NCBI GenBank assembly: GCA_029959195.1
Contig: CP114117.1
Location: forward strand, 2,356,001-2,420,000
Direction: 5' to 3'
From: Dictyophora rubrovolvata
Taxonomy: Eukaryota > Basidiomycota > Agaricomycetes > Phallales > Phallaceae
DNA length: 64,000 nt
A program made the translations under genes and the position numbers. A model generated the notes under the pieces. It made no database searches. It was given only the letters and a program-made list of their open reading frames with translations, and was not told the origin of the DNA. Below are positions 48,901 to 60,773 of the stretch, piece by piece. Numbering within the stretch: the first letter of the stretch is position 1; every line of letters begins with the position of its first letter.

Positions 48901-49343
48901 GCATTGTCAACTACACTCCGCTGCCCACGACACCGCTTAACCTCAATCCACGCATGAATGTCCCGTCTCTGGCAGGTGACGGACAGAGGCAAGTACAATT
49001 GATGAACGTCCTGGATTCTACAATGGGCATCTCGTCTTCCCGAGTAAATCAAATTGCCAATCCTGAGCAGCTCATAGCGGATACCGGCTTAGTTGATGGT
49101 TTGCCTGCTGGAAGTATGTTCGATTGGGAACAATGGGAGACCTTTTTCTCTCGCTTTGGCATGGCCAGTGGTATGGGTGCTGAGAATGCTGCAGGTACGC
49201 TCCAAGCTTTTGCAAGTCACGCTGCGGCTCAAGCTCAAGCCGGTGCGGCTACATTGGCTGGCATTGGGAGAAATAGACCCATAAACATTGCCCCACAGCC
49301 ATCCAATGATCAACGGTCTTTAGATTCCTTGAAAGGAAAATAA
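45967..49343 (+). CDS. Zn2Cys6 fungal transcription factor with fungal_trans domain
   Basis: Six exons (45967-46646, 46765-47012, 47079-47859, 47920-48271, 48347-48466, 48528-49343) close to 998 residues. The first 200 residues are Pro/His/Tyr-rich. Then KRTKTQRACDSCRSRKIRCD and CQHCKQYGFDCTF give the six cysteines of the binuclear zinc cluster, with an intron falling between the second and third cysteine groups (after KIR). The middle-homology domain follows (YFTNLAPIFPIVTREEF, YWLRTGIAIRMGQDLGLH, RRRLWASCVITDRWCSL, YGHPIMIDLEDCD). The C-terminal part has a glutamine run, then a likely acidic/hydrophobic activation region (MFDWEQWETFFSRFG). The domain set resembles XlnR-like or Rds2-like regulators; target genes cannot be deduced. 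Confidence 0.9.
48817..48882 (+). repeat. CAA/CAG run encoding a glutamine tract
   Basis: Mixed CAA and CAG codons encode an interrupted polyglutamine stretch of about 20 residues in the transcription factor. It is likely to vary in length between strains. Confidence 0.85.
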
Positions 49344-49806
49344 ATAAATGTTGTATTGTCTTTGTTTCTGCTGCCGTTGTCTTTTCTTTTTTTCCCAATT
49401 TATTCTGTTTCCTTTCTCTTTTTTATTTTGATCATGCCATTTTTTTTTTGGCTTTGTACCTGTTATCATGTAGCCTTCAGGTATCAATAGTAATTTCGCT
49501 GTTAATAAAACTCGTCCAAAATATTTTCGTGATCGCTTATGGATTGCCTTGCGTCATAGCTTGTCCGATCAATGTACCTGTGACAAACATACCTTTACTC
49601 TGTCTTTCATCCACCTTTCTGTACTGTGCTGATCACTAAGGTTAGGAGGAAAAGAAGGGTTATTCTTTCACAGTCCCACTCCTTTTTGACCTCCAACACG
49701 TATCGCGCCCTTAGGTTTCCTGATAGTCAATTTTCATCTTAAAGGACTTCTCCGTCGCACCTTACAAGTCTAGACCTGAACGATCTGTTCATGAAACTAG
49801 CACGAC

Positions 49807-52800
49807 ATGAAGCGATTTTTTCCCGTGCGTAGGACAGAGTCGGTCGATATAACAACAACAACGCCAAAAAAGCAGAGCACTAGCGTCAAATCAGTCGCCA
49901 ATGTTCCTGTTGTCAGCATGATCGCACCGGCTGGAGGAACGAACGCCGGGGGCACTGCGAGCTTATTGCAACCAAAATTTGTTGTTCCACCTATACCGCA
50001 TCCATGTCCGTATTCCTCGATTTTGATTCGAATCACACCGGACGGCCTGGTTCTGACGCCTGATTTGACGAAGTCAGGGAACGATGAACCGGAGCCTGTG
50101 CGATATCTGAAGGTTCCATGGGGGAAGGAGGCTGTTGTTGAAGAGGTAGAAGAACAATTGGGTAATCATAACGATGTTCCTTCGTTAATTGTACATGGGC
50201 TTGTGGGTTTTTTACGGTTATTCCAATGTCAGTTGCCACGCCTTGCGTATGGTCTAAGAGCCAGTACTTACTATGTTTAATAGCTTCGTATCTTTTGGTT
50301 ATCACAAATCGTTCTGAAGTCGGAAGCTGTATGTCATACTTACATTGATACGCAAGAATCTTCTTTTAACTCATATACAGTATTGAATGATACGCACACT
50401 GTGTATCAAGCTAAAGGTGTTAGTGCCATTCCCCTCGAAGAGTCTCGAGCGACTGCAGTCGTAAAGATGCTCAGCGCTGCGAAACCTTCGGCCAAAGAGC
50501 ATCCAGAACGCCGTTCCCATGATGGTCGTTTAGAGTCGACAACAGATCGTGAAGAAGAAACCCAAGGAAGCCATGTCAAATTTCTCTCTGTCAGGAGAAA
50601 AGATAATGAATATTCTCCGCTTGCAGAGGAAGAGACTTCTTCGGATGACGAAGATGATTTATCAGACGGAACACCACCCGATTCACCTTCTCCACTGTCG
50701 AAAGCCATAGCCGCTCAGCTATCTTTCTGGACCAAACTTTCCAAACAGATAGATGAGAAGCTCAGCAAGAAACCATCTCCTTCCGGTTTGTCTCCTCCTT
50801 CCAGGCCGCTGTTAAATTCGCCTTCTACAGATTCCATGGAGGACGTCGGTAGGCGGCTGTCTAATGGCGAACGGTCCGCTGATATCTTGAAATCCATCAT
50901 AGCCAAGTCTGCTCCTACTCCGAGTAGCACAGAAGCAAAGTACTCGGAGTTGGAAAATAAGATCGTTCGGGAGACAGTTAAGATGTTTGTCAGGGGTGGA
51001 ATGTACTTCTCCTATACATTCGGTAAGACATCTATGCTGGGATATGTTGGTGTCCTTTCCTTTACTGAATTCCTGAATAGACATCACAACATCTTTGCAA
51101 AGGAAGTATCAGCAAGTTCAAAAACTGAAGCGTCAAAGTATCTTATTGAAAGATCTCCAAGCATATGAGACGTCACAGAGTTCACAACTCTTAGATGAGA
51201 TGGAGGTTTTCGCAGAGCCTAATCCTACCCTCCCATTATGGCGGCGCGTTGATCGACGATTTTGGTGGAATGAGGTGCTTTCCAAGCCATTAATTGATAC
51301 AGGGGTATGCATTTGAACATAGAAATCCCCGAAGGAGTTTCTGAAGGAGTTTCATAGTCACACTCTTACGTTCTCCCCATCATGCAAGGCTACTTTCAAC
51401 AATCGACCTTCAACGTACCAACACCAGCCAATTTTTCCAAGCCAGAAGATGGGGTCTCACCCGACAGCGATCGGTTAGAAACGATTCCTGTTCATTATGC
51501 CATTATATCCCGACGGTCACGAGAAAGGGCCGGTTTGCGGTATCAAAGGAGAGGTCTGTCTTAACTTTCATGAACGTCAGCTTAAAGTGCGAATGCCTAC
51601 TCCACATCCGATTAGGTATTGATGATGAGGCAAATGTGGCAAACTTTGTTGAAACAGAAACTGTCGTGTCCATCATGGTAGGTTTTGATCTTCTTGCAAA
51701 TGATTGTATTGCTGAACCGCTCCGGAGCGAGATGATCGTGCCAATGTATTTAGTCATATCCAAATCCGGGGTTCAAGTACGTTGTTTGACAAACATACTA
51801 GTTTTAATGAATGTTCAACATTACTGTAGTTCCATTATATTGGTCACAACCGAGCTATGGCCTGAAGCCACCGCCACAGCTATCCAAAGATCGAACGCCT
51901 GAGCAAAATCGCGATGCCATTAAACGGCATTTTGGACGTCTGATAAATATGTATGGTCCTCTAACTATTGTTAATCTTGCGGAACAACGTGGAAAAGAAG
52001 CTCCTGTAGCCAATGCTTACCGAGATAGAGTGAGTGAACTTGACCTGAAGGATGTACTGTATGTGTCTTTTCAATCCTCTGCCAGAGTTCCCGATAGCTT
52101 ACAATTCGCGCTTTAGATATAAAGAGTAAGGACGATACGATGACACCACATACATCTATGCTCAGTTGCATTGTAGGTATGACTTCCATGCGGAAACAAA
52201 AGGAATGAAGTATGTTCAGTGGCTGTTTTTCTTTTCCGGAGCTCACATCTGACAGATACGAAAATATCTCAAAACTCGTGTCGCAGTTGCAACGTAATTT
52301 TGATTCACAGGGGTACGTAGAGATCTGATCGTATGTTTATATCACTGACGTTCTACAGCTTCTTCTGGGCATCCGGCGGCCTGGTGCTGTCAGAGCAGAA
52401 AAGTGTTTTCCGTGTCAATTGTATCGATACTTTAGATCGGACAAATGTTGTTCAAGTAAGCTGTGTTGTTTCCTTTGAATCGTTCGACCTCAAATATTAC
52501 CAATAGTCAGCTTTTGCTCGGAGTGTATTACAAAGTCAATTAGAAGCCGTAGCTATACATACAACCTCCACTATTCGAGAGCGGTCGGATGTAGAAGTAG
52601 TGTTTAATGATGGTGAGTTGTATTTATTCTCAACGAAGCTTCTTTTGGACATAATACGTCAGTCTGGGCCAACAACGGGGATGCCATTAGTAAGGAATAG
52701 TGTGTCTTGATTTTTTTTTTCGTTTATTCCCTATGCTAATTCGTCGATAGTGCTGGAACATCGGCGCTGAAGGTGAGGAAGTCACTAAAGTATGCGCATT

Positions 52801-54155
52801 TCTGTTTAACTCGTATCGTGCCAGGGTGATTTCACTCGCACTGGTAAACGTGACATTAGCGGTCTGCTTAACGATGGTCTTAATAGTTTATCGAGGTAGG
52901 TATGTTGTACTTGAGGTTGGGCTTCATCTCACACTTCTCTAGGGTATATACGTCTACTTTCACCGACTGGTTCGGACAAGCCATCATAGATTATATTCTG
53001 GGCCATAGATCGATTACCGTCTTTTCCGAGTTTTTGTCAAAACTCGCCTCTACAGATCCTGGCGAACTGCTCCGGGTTTCTAAAATTCGGGCTGCAGCGA
53101 TTGAGACATGTTTCTCTCGTGTTGTATCTGATGATGAGAGACAGCTTGGAGGATGGACGCTGGTGTCACCTGTTCAGAGCAACGTCAGACTCAGTAATAA
53201 GTTTGAAGACAAGGTCGTACTTCTGGTGAGTAAAAATCTTTTTCAACCGATGTTTCTTCGCATTGACACAGTTATAGACTGAGAAAGCGCTCTACATCGT
53301 GGTATGTTGTGTCACTTCGGATAGGATAAGTTTTCAACTAGTCTCGTCAGAGCTACGAATATAAACTGGACAAGGTCCAAATGTTCACAAGGGTACCACT
53401 AGGCGATATTTTAAGCATAGCTAAAGGTTGGTCTTTAACAATCACTGGTAATCGTGCTAAAGGATATAATATCCGGTTCAATCAGGAGTTTACATCATTT
53501 CGCCATTAGAAGAAGCCAGTCGCAATCCGGAAAGTAATTATGGCTTTACGGTTACTTATCTTCCAAATCGGTTAGTCACTCGAGTAACTACTTATTCCTT
53601 GCGTAATGCTATAAGTGGCGGAGAAGTCGCAACTGTACCTGGTGCGACTTTGACAAGACCGAAGCTCCAGCAATTACTTTCCAGTGCAAGTGTTTCCATC
53701 AAGAATAGTGCTAGTAAAGAATCGGGAGGAGGGGTACTTCCTAAACTACTGGCTAGCGTAACTGTCGCTGCAGCCAATGAGGGAGCTACCAATTCGAAGG
53801 AACTGAAAGAAATCTTTACTGCGTTCAAGGCTCTTCCCGTCGACCAGGGATCTGGGAGTGGCGTGGATTCTTCAGAGGTACCTGTGGATCCTGTCCTATC
53901 TGCTCCGACATGTCGCGCCGCCGTCGATATTATGGTCGATATGATACGCTCGGCTTGCAGGGACGTTGGGAATGGGCAAGGGAGTCACTTCATTCAGGAA
54001 CGCGACATTGTCAGGCACGTTTCTTCCTTGTTTCCTTGTGAAAGTCTTCTAATCTGGTTCTATTTCTCAACAGCTTGAGTGAAGCGCAACGTATGACAAC
54101 AGTTTATGCTAAGCTGGAATACGGAGTTAAAAGGCTACTGTGGCTAGGTAACTGA
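49807..54155 (+). CDS. Sac2/INPP5F-type phosphoinositide phosphatase
   Basis: Twenty exons, from 49807-50227 to 54074-54155, close in phase to 1094 residues. SacI-domain enzymes remove phosphates from phosphoinositides; the added C-terminal hSac2 domain points to the Sac2 group acting on endosomal lipids. Visible: RFWWNEVLSKPLIDTG then SYVLPIMQGYFQ, NFVETETVVS, SHIQIRGSIPLYWSQPSYG, and the catalytic CX5R loop NCIDTLDRTN, which is intact. The hSac2 part includes TFTDWFGQAIIDYILGHR and VYIISPLEEASRNPESNYGF. Exons include 50381-51022, 51830-52058, 52943-53225 and 53486-54014. The last intron either starts with GC (CAG|GCACGT at 54015) or with a weak GT 21 bases later; both keep the frame. The product ends EYGVKRLLWLGN. 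Convergent with GPI10, 87 bp apart. Confidence 0.88.
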
Positions 54156-54242
54156 GTTTAGAATAGCCAACGAAGCTTTTGTGATATGTGGTTATTATTA
54201 TACCCAGATCTATTGTATACGCACATATTAAACCTTGCTTTT

Positions 54243-56176
54243 TCACCGGTTCAGAATGCTCCAAACTCTTATGCCTCCTCTACGTCTCGAGTCCTGCTCC
54301 CAGCCATTCCAACTCTTCCAGATTTCTTCATAACCCAGACTCTCTAATAGAATTGCGATATCATCATGTTCTAAGAGAACCCCAAAGAATATTAGGTGTG
54401 AAGGCCATGTATGGTTCCATTGATCCGGAGTAAGGTCAATTAAACCAGGCTTCGAAGATGGAAGGGGTGACGGTGGAAACCCTAGGTCTACAGCCGGAGG
54501 AAAATGATTGCGCAAATAAGCGATAGGCGATTCGTAAAATACGTCAGATTGGTCCTTGTATGTTTCAAGATTTTGGCCGCTGCGCACGAATTAAAGCCAG
54601 GTTCATGGACAATCGAATCGTGTAGGTACGTACCCCAACGGAGGCTCGCAACCAATTGCCCAAAGTAAACCGTTGTCTAGGTGAGGTCGGTGGAGATAGG
54701 CTTGCCAAGGTGTCGAATGGCATGGCATTAAAAATCCTACGGACCGTAGCTGGTCATCAGGTACCGAGCGTAGATAGTGTATCACTGATATCTGGGCACG
54801 GGATTGTATAAATAGCAAAAATGGTACGGCTATTAAAGTTAGAGAAATCCACAATCGACGGTACCCTGTAAAAATCCTTGATAGTTTCAAAGGTCGCCGA
54901 CGTTTTGTAAAATAAATATCCGCTATAGGCTTTGAAGCTATGACATGCATCACAGGTAATATTGGATGAATAAATCTCCATTCTTTATGCGCAGCTACTG
55001 AATAGATAGTGATAGTCCAACCTATCAAGTATACCAGTCGCCTCAAAGGATGTTGGTCCTGGGTAACAGCCAACCACGCCCCATAAATAAAATATGGCAT
55101 GCTGAAATTGGTCAGAATAGGTATGCCTTGGGTTAAGTAGAAATGCCAAGCGTTTCTTCCGTAAAATGAAGATAGTGGAGACATGTTGGCTACCAAAAAG
55201 TTCCATGGCGTGAATGTAGGTGCATCAAAATACCAGGAGTCCAAAATGAACAAAACTATTAGAGCCGCAGAGCTGAAGCCTATTAGTCCTTTTCAGGGTC
55301 TGAAAACTGTAAGTAATTACCCAATCATGGTTGCTTGAGACCAGATGGAGAACAAAGCCTTAACGTTTCGGGAGTATGACCGCCACGAAAGCTCCAGTAT
55401 CAGGAAGGACCACAGTATAGCATTAGTAGGTCGCATCATGCAGGTCACTGCAGCAAGAGAAAGAGGAAAATATAGAGAGCTTTGGCATGTATTTTTCATT
55501 TGGAACGAATAAATTGAACGAACGTAAAACATACATAACAGGAGAAAGTGTAGACAATGGCCAATAGCTTAAAGCGAATGTCGTCAAGCTTGTTTCGACT
55601 GAATTTGATAACGTCCTTGACAAACTTTGAAGATGAAATACTGAAGTTATTGATAAGAGGTACTAAAACGCGGGTTGGGAAAGGTATGAAACGGGTCTTG
55701 AATACATCGGCTTACAGATGGGTAAACATAGCGATCACCAAGAACGTTTTCAGTCAATCGACAAATTGACCAATCCGTGATAGAACCCAAGAGTCCTTGC
55801 ACAATTTTAGGGCCCCATATCTGAACAAACGTCGTTTAGGAAGGCTTCAAGAATCTCCAGGCTTAACGCCTCACCAAACACAGGCCATTGTCCAAGCTTA
55901 ACTTCTTAAGAAGCCAATAAATGGGTACAAATAATGCCGGATATGTTATACTCCGTATTGGAGGGCGCGAACTCCACTCCCAGGTTAAGTGCCCATATCC
56001 GAACACGAGACGATGTGCAGGCTCCAGAGACTGGAAGAATTCATCGGGTTGGAAATATGTTACAGATAAAATGGCAATCGAGACGCGCAAGATAACAGCA
56101 AAGATAAGATATCCCTGAAATCCTGTTCAAATCAGAACTTTTGTCTTCGAAAAGATAATTACACACCTTTTGTCAT
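54243..56176 (-). CDS. GPI10: GPI mannosyltransferase III (PIG-B/Gpi10, GT22 family)
   Basis: Seven exons, the first only 10 nt (56167-56176, MTK plus one base) and the second starting at 56122. Gpi10 adds the third mannose to the GPI anchor precursor in the ER lumen, using dolichol-phosphate mannose. The GT22 signature is clear: TYFQPDEFFQSLEPAHRLVF then WEWSSRPPIRSITYPALFVP. Further pieces are RTLSNSVETSLTTFALSYWP, AAVTCMMRPTNAILWSF, FDAPTFTPWNFLVANMSPL and HKEWRFIHPILPVMHV, many inside membrane spans. The C-terminus is CHSTPWQAYLHRP followed by CEPPL and a soluble tail. Splice sites were fixed by phase and these motifs. It is divergent from the PPAT gene with only 27 bp between start codons. 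Confidence 0.9.
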
Positions 56177-56203
56177 TTCATGGAAGTATGGCGTTAAGGT
56201 TCA
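56177..56203. promoter_or_regulatory. 27-bp gap between divergent start codons
   Basis: GPI10 (minus) and the PPAT gene (plus) start within 27 bp if the first ATGs are used. The core promoters must then lie inside the opposite genes' first introns or exons, and the 5' leaders must overlap. A downstream in-frame ATG at 56246 in the PPAT gene would widen the gap to 69 bp. Confidence 0.45.
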
Positions 56204-57363
56204 ATGTCGGACTTTAGAATCTCCGTCTCGCAACATTCTCAGTGCATGACGGAACCTCACAACGACATCGACAAAGCAATTCTCGCTTTGAATATAGATA
56301 ATCTTGAAGATTTGACTGTTCTATCTTCCCCCATTGCCACAGTCGCCAAGCGCGCCCGCTCCAGATTGCTCATAGTTCTCTATCATCCGTTGTTCGAAGG
56401 TGGATCAGGTACAAACACCTGGGATGTTATCCAACGATTATTAGGGCATGCTTACCTCCAAGCAACGGCTGTCTCACACGAAATGAACAAGATATTGATG
56501 AATATCGAGGTTCTTCTAAGAACACCGCGCAGTCCTTTGAAGGACGTGCCACATGATTCATGGGATATGCTATTTCATTCGGGTAACTTGCAACGTCGCT
56601 TATGTGCGCTGGCAGTCTTATTATGTTACGCCAGGAAACAGGTCGCAATTTTTGTTTCCTGATGCATTTTCCGACATACCTTCTTTTCGGACATTAGACA
56701 GTTCAGATGCAATTGTTATCCCTGAAACCTCGGCGAAACCTTCTACTCTACCTACAGTTGCCCTAGGTGGAACATTTGATCATCTGCATTCCGGGCATAA
56801 AATCCTCCTCAGCATGGCAGCTTGGATTGCCGAGAAGAAATTAATTGTTGGTATTACAGGTTGGAGACATTCTCCAGACTTGCATAAAAAAGATGCTCAT
56901 TGACGAGGATACCCTTCTAGACGACGCCTTACTTGTCAAGAAAAACAACCGCGAACTGATTGAAAGTCTCAAATACCGTACAAAGTCCGTTTCTGATTTT
57001 CTTATGCTTTTCAAGCCCGGGATCGAATATGATGTGGTTCCGATTGCCGATATTTATGGTCCTACAGCATGGGATCCTGATATTCAAGCGCTGGTTGTAA
57101 GCAAAGAAACTGTTTCAGGAGCGGCATCGGGTGAGCACATTACTGTTCGGTAAATCAAAATTCTAACGCTCTTCGTAGTTGCTTCCGTTAGAGCGAGCAA
57201 GTCTTTACCCCCTCTGGAGGTATTTGTTATAGATGTCATTTCAGCCATGTCGTCGAGATTGGAGATAGAAGATCCAGATTTATTAAAGAAATCAAAGATG
57301 AGCAGTACATATATCAGAGAATGGATTGTGGAACAGAGAGCAGTAAGAAGTAGTAATAAATGA
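56204..57363 (+). CDS. CAB4: phosphopantetheine adenylyltransferase (CoA biosynthesis)
   Basis: Four exons (56204-56582, 56635-56859, 56921-57130, 57179-57363) close to 332 residues. PPAT transfers AMP from ATP to 4'-phosphopantetheine, the fourth step of CoA synthesis. The nucleotidyltransferase core is visible: VALGGTFDHLHSGHKILLS with the HxGH-type motif HSGH, KKLIVGIT, DDALLVKKNNRELIESL, VVPIADIYGPTAWDPDIQAL, LVVSKET and SSTYIREW. The N-terminal 160 residues form an extra domain also seen in fungal Cab4. The intron 56860-56920 was chosen over shorter options because its acceptor CTTCTAG restores GITDDALL. An alternative start is the ATG at 56246. The gene is on the opposite strand to GPI10 and starts next to it. 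Confidence 0.92.
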
Positions 57364-59254
57364 TAATTGGTATTAATGTTTTGTTTGGCCTTGCGGTTGA
57401 CCTCATTATTAAACGGGTTTGTAAAGTTTGTGACCACGAGTGGCTACGGGTTAGATATGTTTCTGGATATATGTTTTGCAGAAATGGTGTAGGAAAATGA
57501 TTGCAAGCGCACTCTGAAGATTTTATTTTCTTTGGGGACGACCTTCTGAACAGTCACAGGAAAAAGGAATAGGCAGGTCATTGTTTTACAGGTTATGGCA
57601 GTGATAAATTTTCTAGAAACAGTGCTAGCTAGTGCGAATAACACCTCGAGTACATCTGGTCAGTGCCGGCCCCGTTACTCGGCGATCTGGACATGTCCGA
57701 AGCCAGTAATTCGCGTGTTGGCGTCTCGGAATGGAATTGTGGGGTTTTGACGCTAATCGTTGATCGAGTAAGATGACAACTGCTCGGGATGGTGGTAAGA
57801 TATTTTTTGCAAAGACTTCGGAAGCTAACCCAAGCATATAAGGACTTTGGGCACTATCAAGTTTTATGGCGAACAATAGAAGAGGGTGCAGATCTGGGAC
57901 TCTCCCAATATCTATAAGGAGATCTCAGACTGATAATCGATAAATCATCTTCACGCTTGACCAGAAAAAAGTTTCATGGTGATTGGTTGGCCGTCAATTA
58001 GGACAATACGGACAATACGGACAAGAGGACAATTAGGTGATTATCTCAATCTGATAACTTATCTTGTCCTCATGTTTGTGTCGCTTCAGACCGTCCCTTC
58101 AAGCCCAATCAAGAGATTGGACAATAAAAGTACTACGCGCCCTGTTCTCCTTTCATGAGCTGTCAGTTGACTCGGTTAAATCACTTCTTGCTTCCGTGTA
58201 TGTGCTTTAAGTAAGTTTAGAAGCCTATGTATATCAGGGAAATTTTGTGGGGAGTTGAAGTGCGGACGTACATAGTAGCACTTGAATTGACATGAAATAA
58301 CGCCACGGAATGTTGAAGAGGAAGCGTTTGTATGCGACCCTCGAGGAGATTACTTGAATTCCAACGTCAATACATGTCAACTCGGTTGCAACACTCGTAT
58401 CTGCCGGTACGAGAATCAATATATGGCCTTATGAATGGTGTTCAATTCTTTGCACAATGCTCCACGGCGTTTTTTGGACAAAGTAATACATATGGTTATC
58501 CGAGTCTAGTCCACGGATGGTCGATCCTGAGCACCCTTTGTCCACACTGGGCGCTGCGCACCGGGTCCTTCCGCAATGCTGGCCAGAAAAATCTTCTGGA
58601 CACAAAAGACCCTTCACTGACAGGTCTGACCAATTTCAATGTTACCCAATCCAAATTGGTCAATTAGATGATACGTATCCCATTGTCATTTATATCCGGG
58701 TTTGGCCTTCGTGTCCAGGCCAATTCTTCTCACAGGTGCTTCTATCGACCCTGCAACTCACAAATGCGATACAACACGTGAAAGAGACCGGACGTCGCCT
58801 TGCTGGCGATTTATGATCTGATTATCTTTCCGGCCAAAACTTTCCGACCGAAAAAATCATCAGGGCCCGGACTGGACAGGAAGGCGAAACGCCAATGAAG
58901 CAGGGACCTTACCTACAATATCATTAGCCATGTAGAAATCATATTTGCTGAGCGTACCTCTATCCGGATCTCAAAAGATAACCCTTTCAGAGTCTTTTCA
59001 GATACTACAGTAGATCGACGGACAGATAAACGAGTATGGATTCCTATCTAATGTGTGATCATCCGGGCAGTTTTCACAGCAAAAATAAAGCATGTTCAAC
59101 GAGCAGTCGACATTGAGAGAGAGAGAAAACTACGCCAACGTCATACGACCTTGGGATCGTTACGTATCCAAGTGAGCATGTTTGCCACCTTGCGCTTTTT
59201 CCTGTGAAACCACCTCTTCTCTGAATCACTGGATGATCTGCGTCATTGAAAGAC
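57364..59254. other. gene-poor interval of 1.9 kb
   Basis: No gene is supported. Open frames around 58332-58810 are about 100 codons long but have no motif and no codon or splice support. A short tandem array lies at 58001-58036. The right end is downstream of the kinase gene. Confidence 0.4.
58001..58036. repeat. four imperfect 9-bp tandem units
   Basis: GGACAATAC GGACAATAC GGACAAGA GGACAATTA: two perfect and two diverged copies of a GGACAATAC unit. The bases just before the array (CAATTA) resemble the last unit. Confidence 0.75.
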
Positions 59255-60511
59255 TTACCAAGCAGATATCTTTTTCCTTCTTAGTCTACTCCGTTTTCCC
59301 GACTTATTAACCAATATATCGTGAATCACAAAGCCATTGAGTTTGGCACGACTTAACGGCTTAATTAAGCGCTCGAATTCCGACATGGCCTCGGAAGCAG
59401 ACGGGCGAAGATTGGGATCTTGTTGTGTGAGATTATCAATGAAAGGCCACATAAAATCAAGCCCTTCGTATTTCTGTCGAGAGTTCTGAAAACTTAAATG
59501 ATAACTGAGAAGAAAACGGATTTACCATGCACAAACGTTTCATCGTCATACCCACTTGGAATATATCAACTTTGAATGGATCATATGGCACAACATGAGA
59601 TAGTTCTGGAACACATTTTTCTTGTCCTGCACGTCCGTATACCAATTCACGCTGTTCGAAGCTGAGAAAACGACTTGAGAGGCCAAAGTCAATCCAATAA
59701 TACTTGATAGGTCCGACGTCCTTTCGAGATTTGTAGTTGGTTATCCAGCGTACCCCATCATACGTTCCTGTTTGGCAAAGGTGGAACCCTTCAGGAATTA
59801 TTCTTGTAGCATCCATAACAAAATTGAAATAACAGGCATCTCTAGTTGGGGAATTAATACTCTCAAACTTTAATTTTCCAAGCGATCATACCTGTGAGCT
59901 ACATTGTTTTCATGCATAAATTCAATTCCCTATAGTGTAGCGTTAATGTTTGTATGTAAACCACTATTTTTATGGATTGTTTACCTCAAGCATTTGATAA
60001 AATGCCTCTATGCATTCGACTTTTCGTTTGAAAACTGGATCGGCAAAATGTCGCAAGAAGGGCATCACAATGAAGGCGGAAACATCGTTATGAGGCACGG
60101 GAATAACATCTAAGATTGAAACACAACGATTTCTTTCATCTGAGCGAAGATGTGCCGACGAGAAATAAAGTCCTATTGGTATTTCTTCTCTATCAGTATA
60201 GACAAGTTTGAGTGCAACTTTGACACCATCCGAGACACGGACCGCGTCCAGAACATATTTTTCCTATGCAATTTTAGATAGCCTCATTGAACAATATATA
60301 TAGTACGTACGGACTTATGGACGTAGTCTTCGCAGTCTACTATGTCCTTGCCGTTGGTCAGCCAAGAGCCTTGCCAGCCTGGTTTGTACCGGGGTCGAAG
60401 TCGATATCCACGTTGTAGTAGAAAGTAATAATGATCCCTCCAAACCAACTCGAATACGCCCAAGTCTCCTTCGAATCGCTTCTTATAATCCAAAGGGGCA
60501 GGGTAATCCAT
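59255..60511 (-). CDS. fungal protein-kinase-like protein
   Basis: Five exons, including 60311-60511, 59526 upwards for the activation loop, and 59255-59485. The kinase core is recognisable: VALKLVY with the N-lobe lysine, HENNVAHRDACYFNFVMD as catalytic loop (HRD and the following Asn present), and YYWIDFGLSSRF as DFG motif. A C-lobe with FKVDIFQVGMTM and DPNLRPSASEAMSEFERL follows. All catalytic residues I can see are kept, so it may be active. The ATP-loop glycines are not obvious, as in many of the lineage-specific kinase families of mushrooms. The start at 60511 (MDYPAPLDYKKRF) is the first ATG in the exon; an upstream leader exon is possible. A decayed relative lies at 41985-42240. Divergent from the 60774 gene. 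Confidence 0.8.
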
Positions 60512-60692
60512 CACAATCAAAAGTGTCAAGGACGAAAGGATAGTGATTACCTAAGTCAGGTTCCCGGCTTCTCGGTCCTTCGGAGAGAGCTTGAAAGTTG
60601 GAAGTTGGACTGTGGACATGCCACAACGTTTTTTATTTTTATTTATTTTTGAATTTACCCACATATTTTACATAATTAAACGATATGCACTG

Positions 60693-60700
60693 TATAAAAA
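60693..60700 (+). promoter_or_regulatory. TATA box of the 60774 gene
   Basis: TATAAAAA lies 81 to 74 bp upstream of the ATG at 60774, in the usual range for a fungal TATA box with a short leader. It is the clearest TATA element seen in the window. Confidence 0.6.
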
Positions 60701-60773
60701 GGGCTTCGTTTTCTGCGCCAAAACTCAGTAGTCCTCAGTATCCATTCGTTTCATCTCTATCTTGATTCTTGCG

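Noticed and set aside
56860-56920. Apparent frameshift in the PPAT gene after GIT
   Set aside because: A 61-bp intron ending CTTCTAG restores GITDDALLVKKNN, the family sequence.
57991-58036. Short tandem units considered as a CRISPR-like array
   Set aside because: Units are 8-9 bp with no spacers, in a eukaryotic nuclear context; it is a simple tandem repeat.
58332-58816. Two overlapping ~100-codon frames that might be a transposon remnant
   Set aside because: No reverse transcriptase, integrase or transposase motif and no terminal repeats could be seen.
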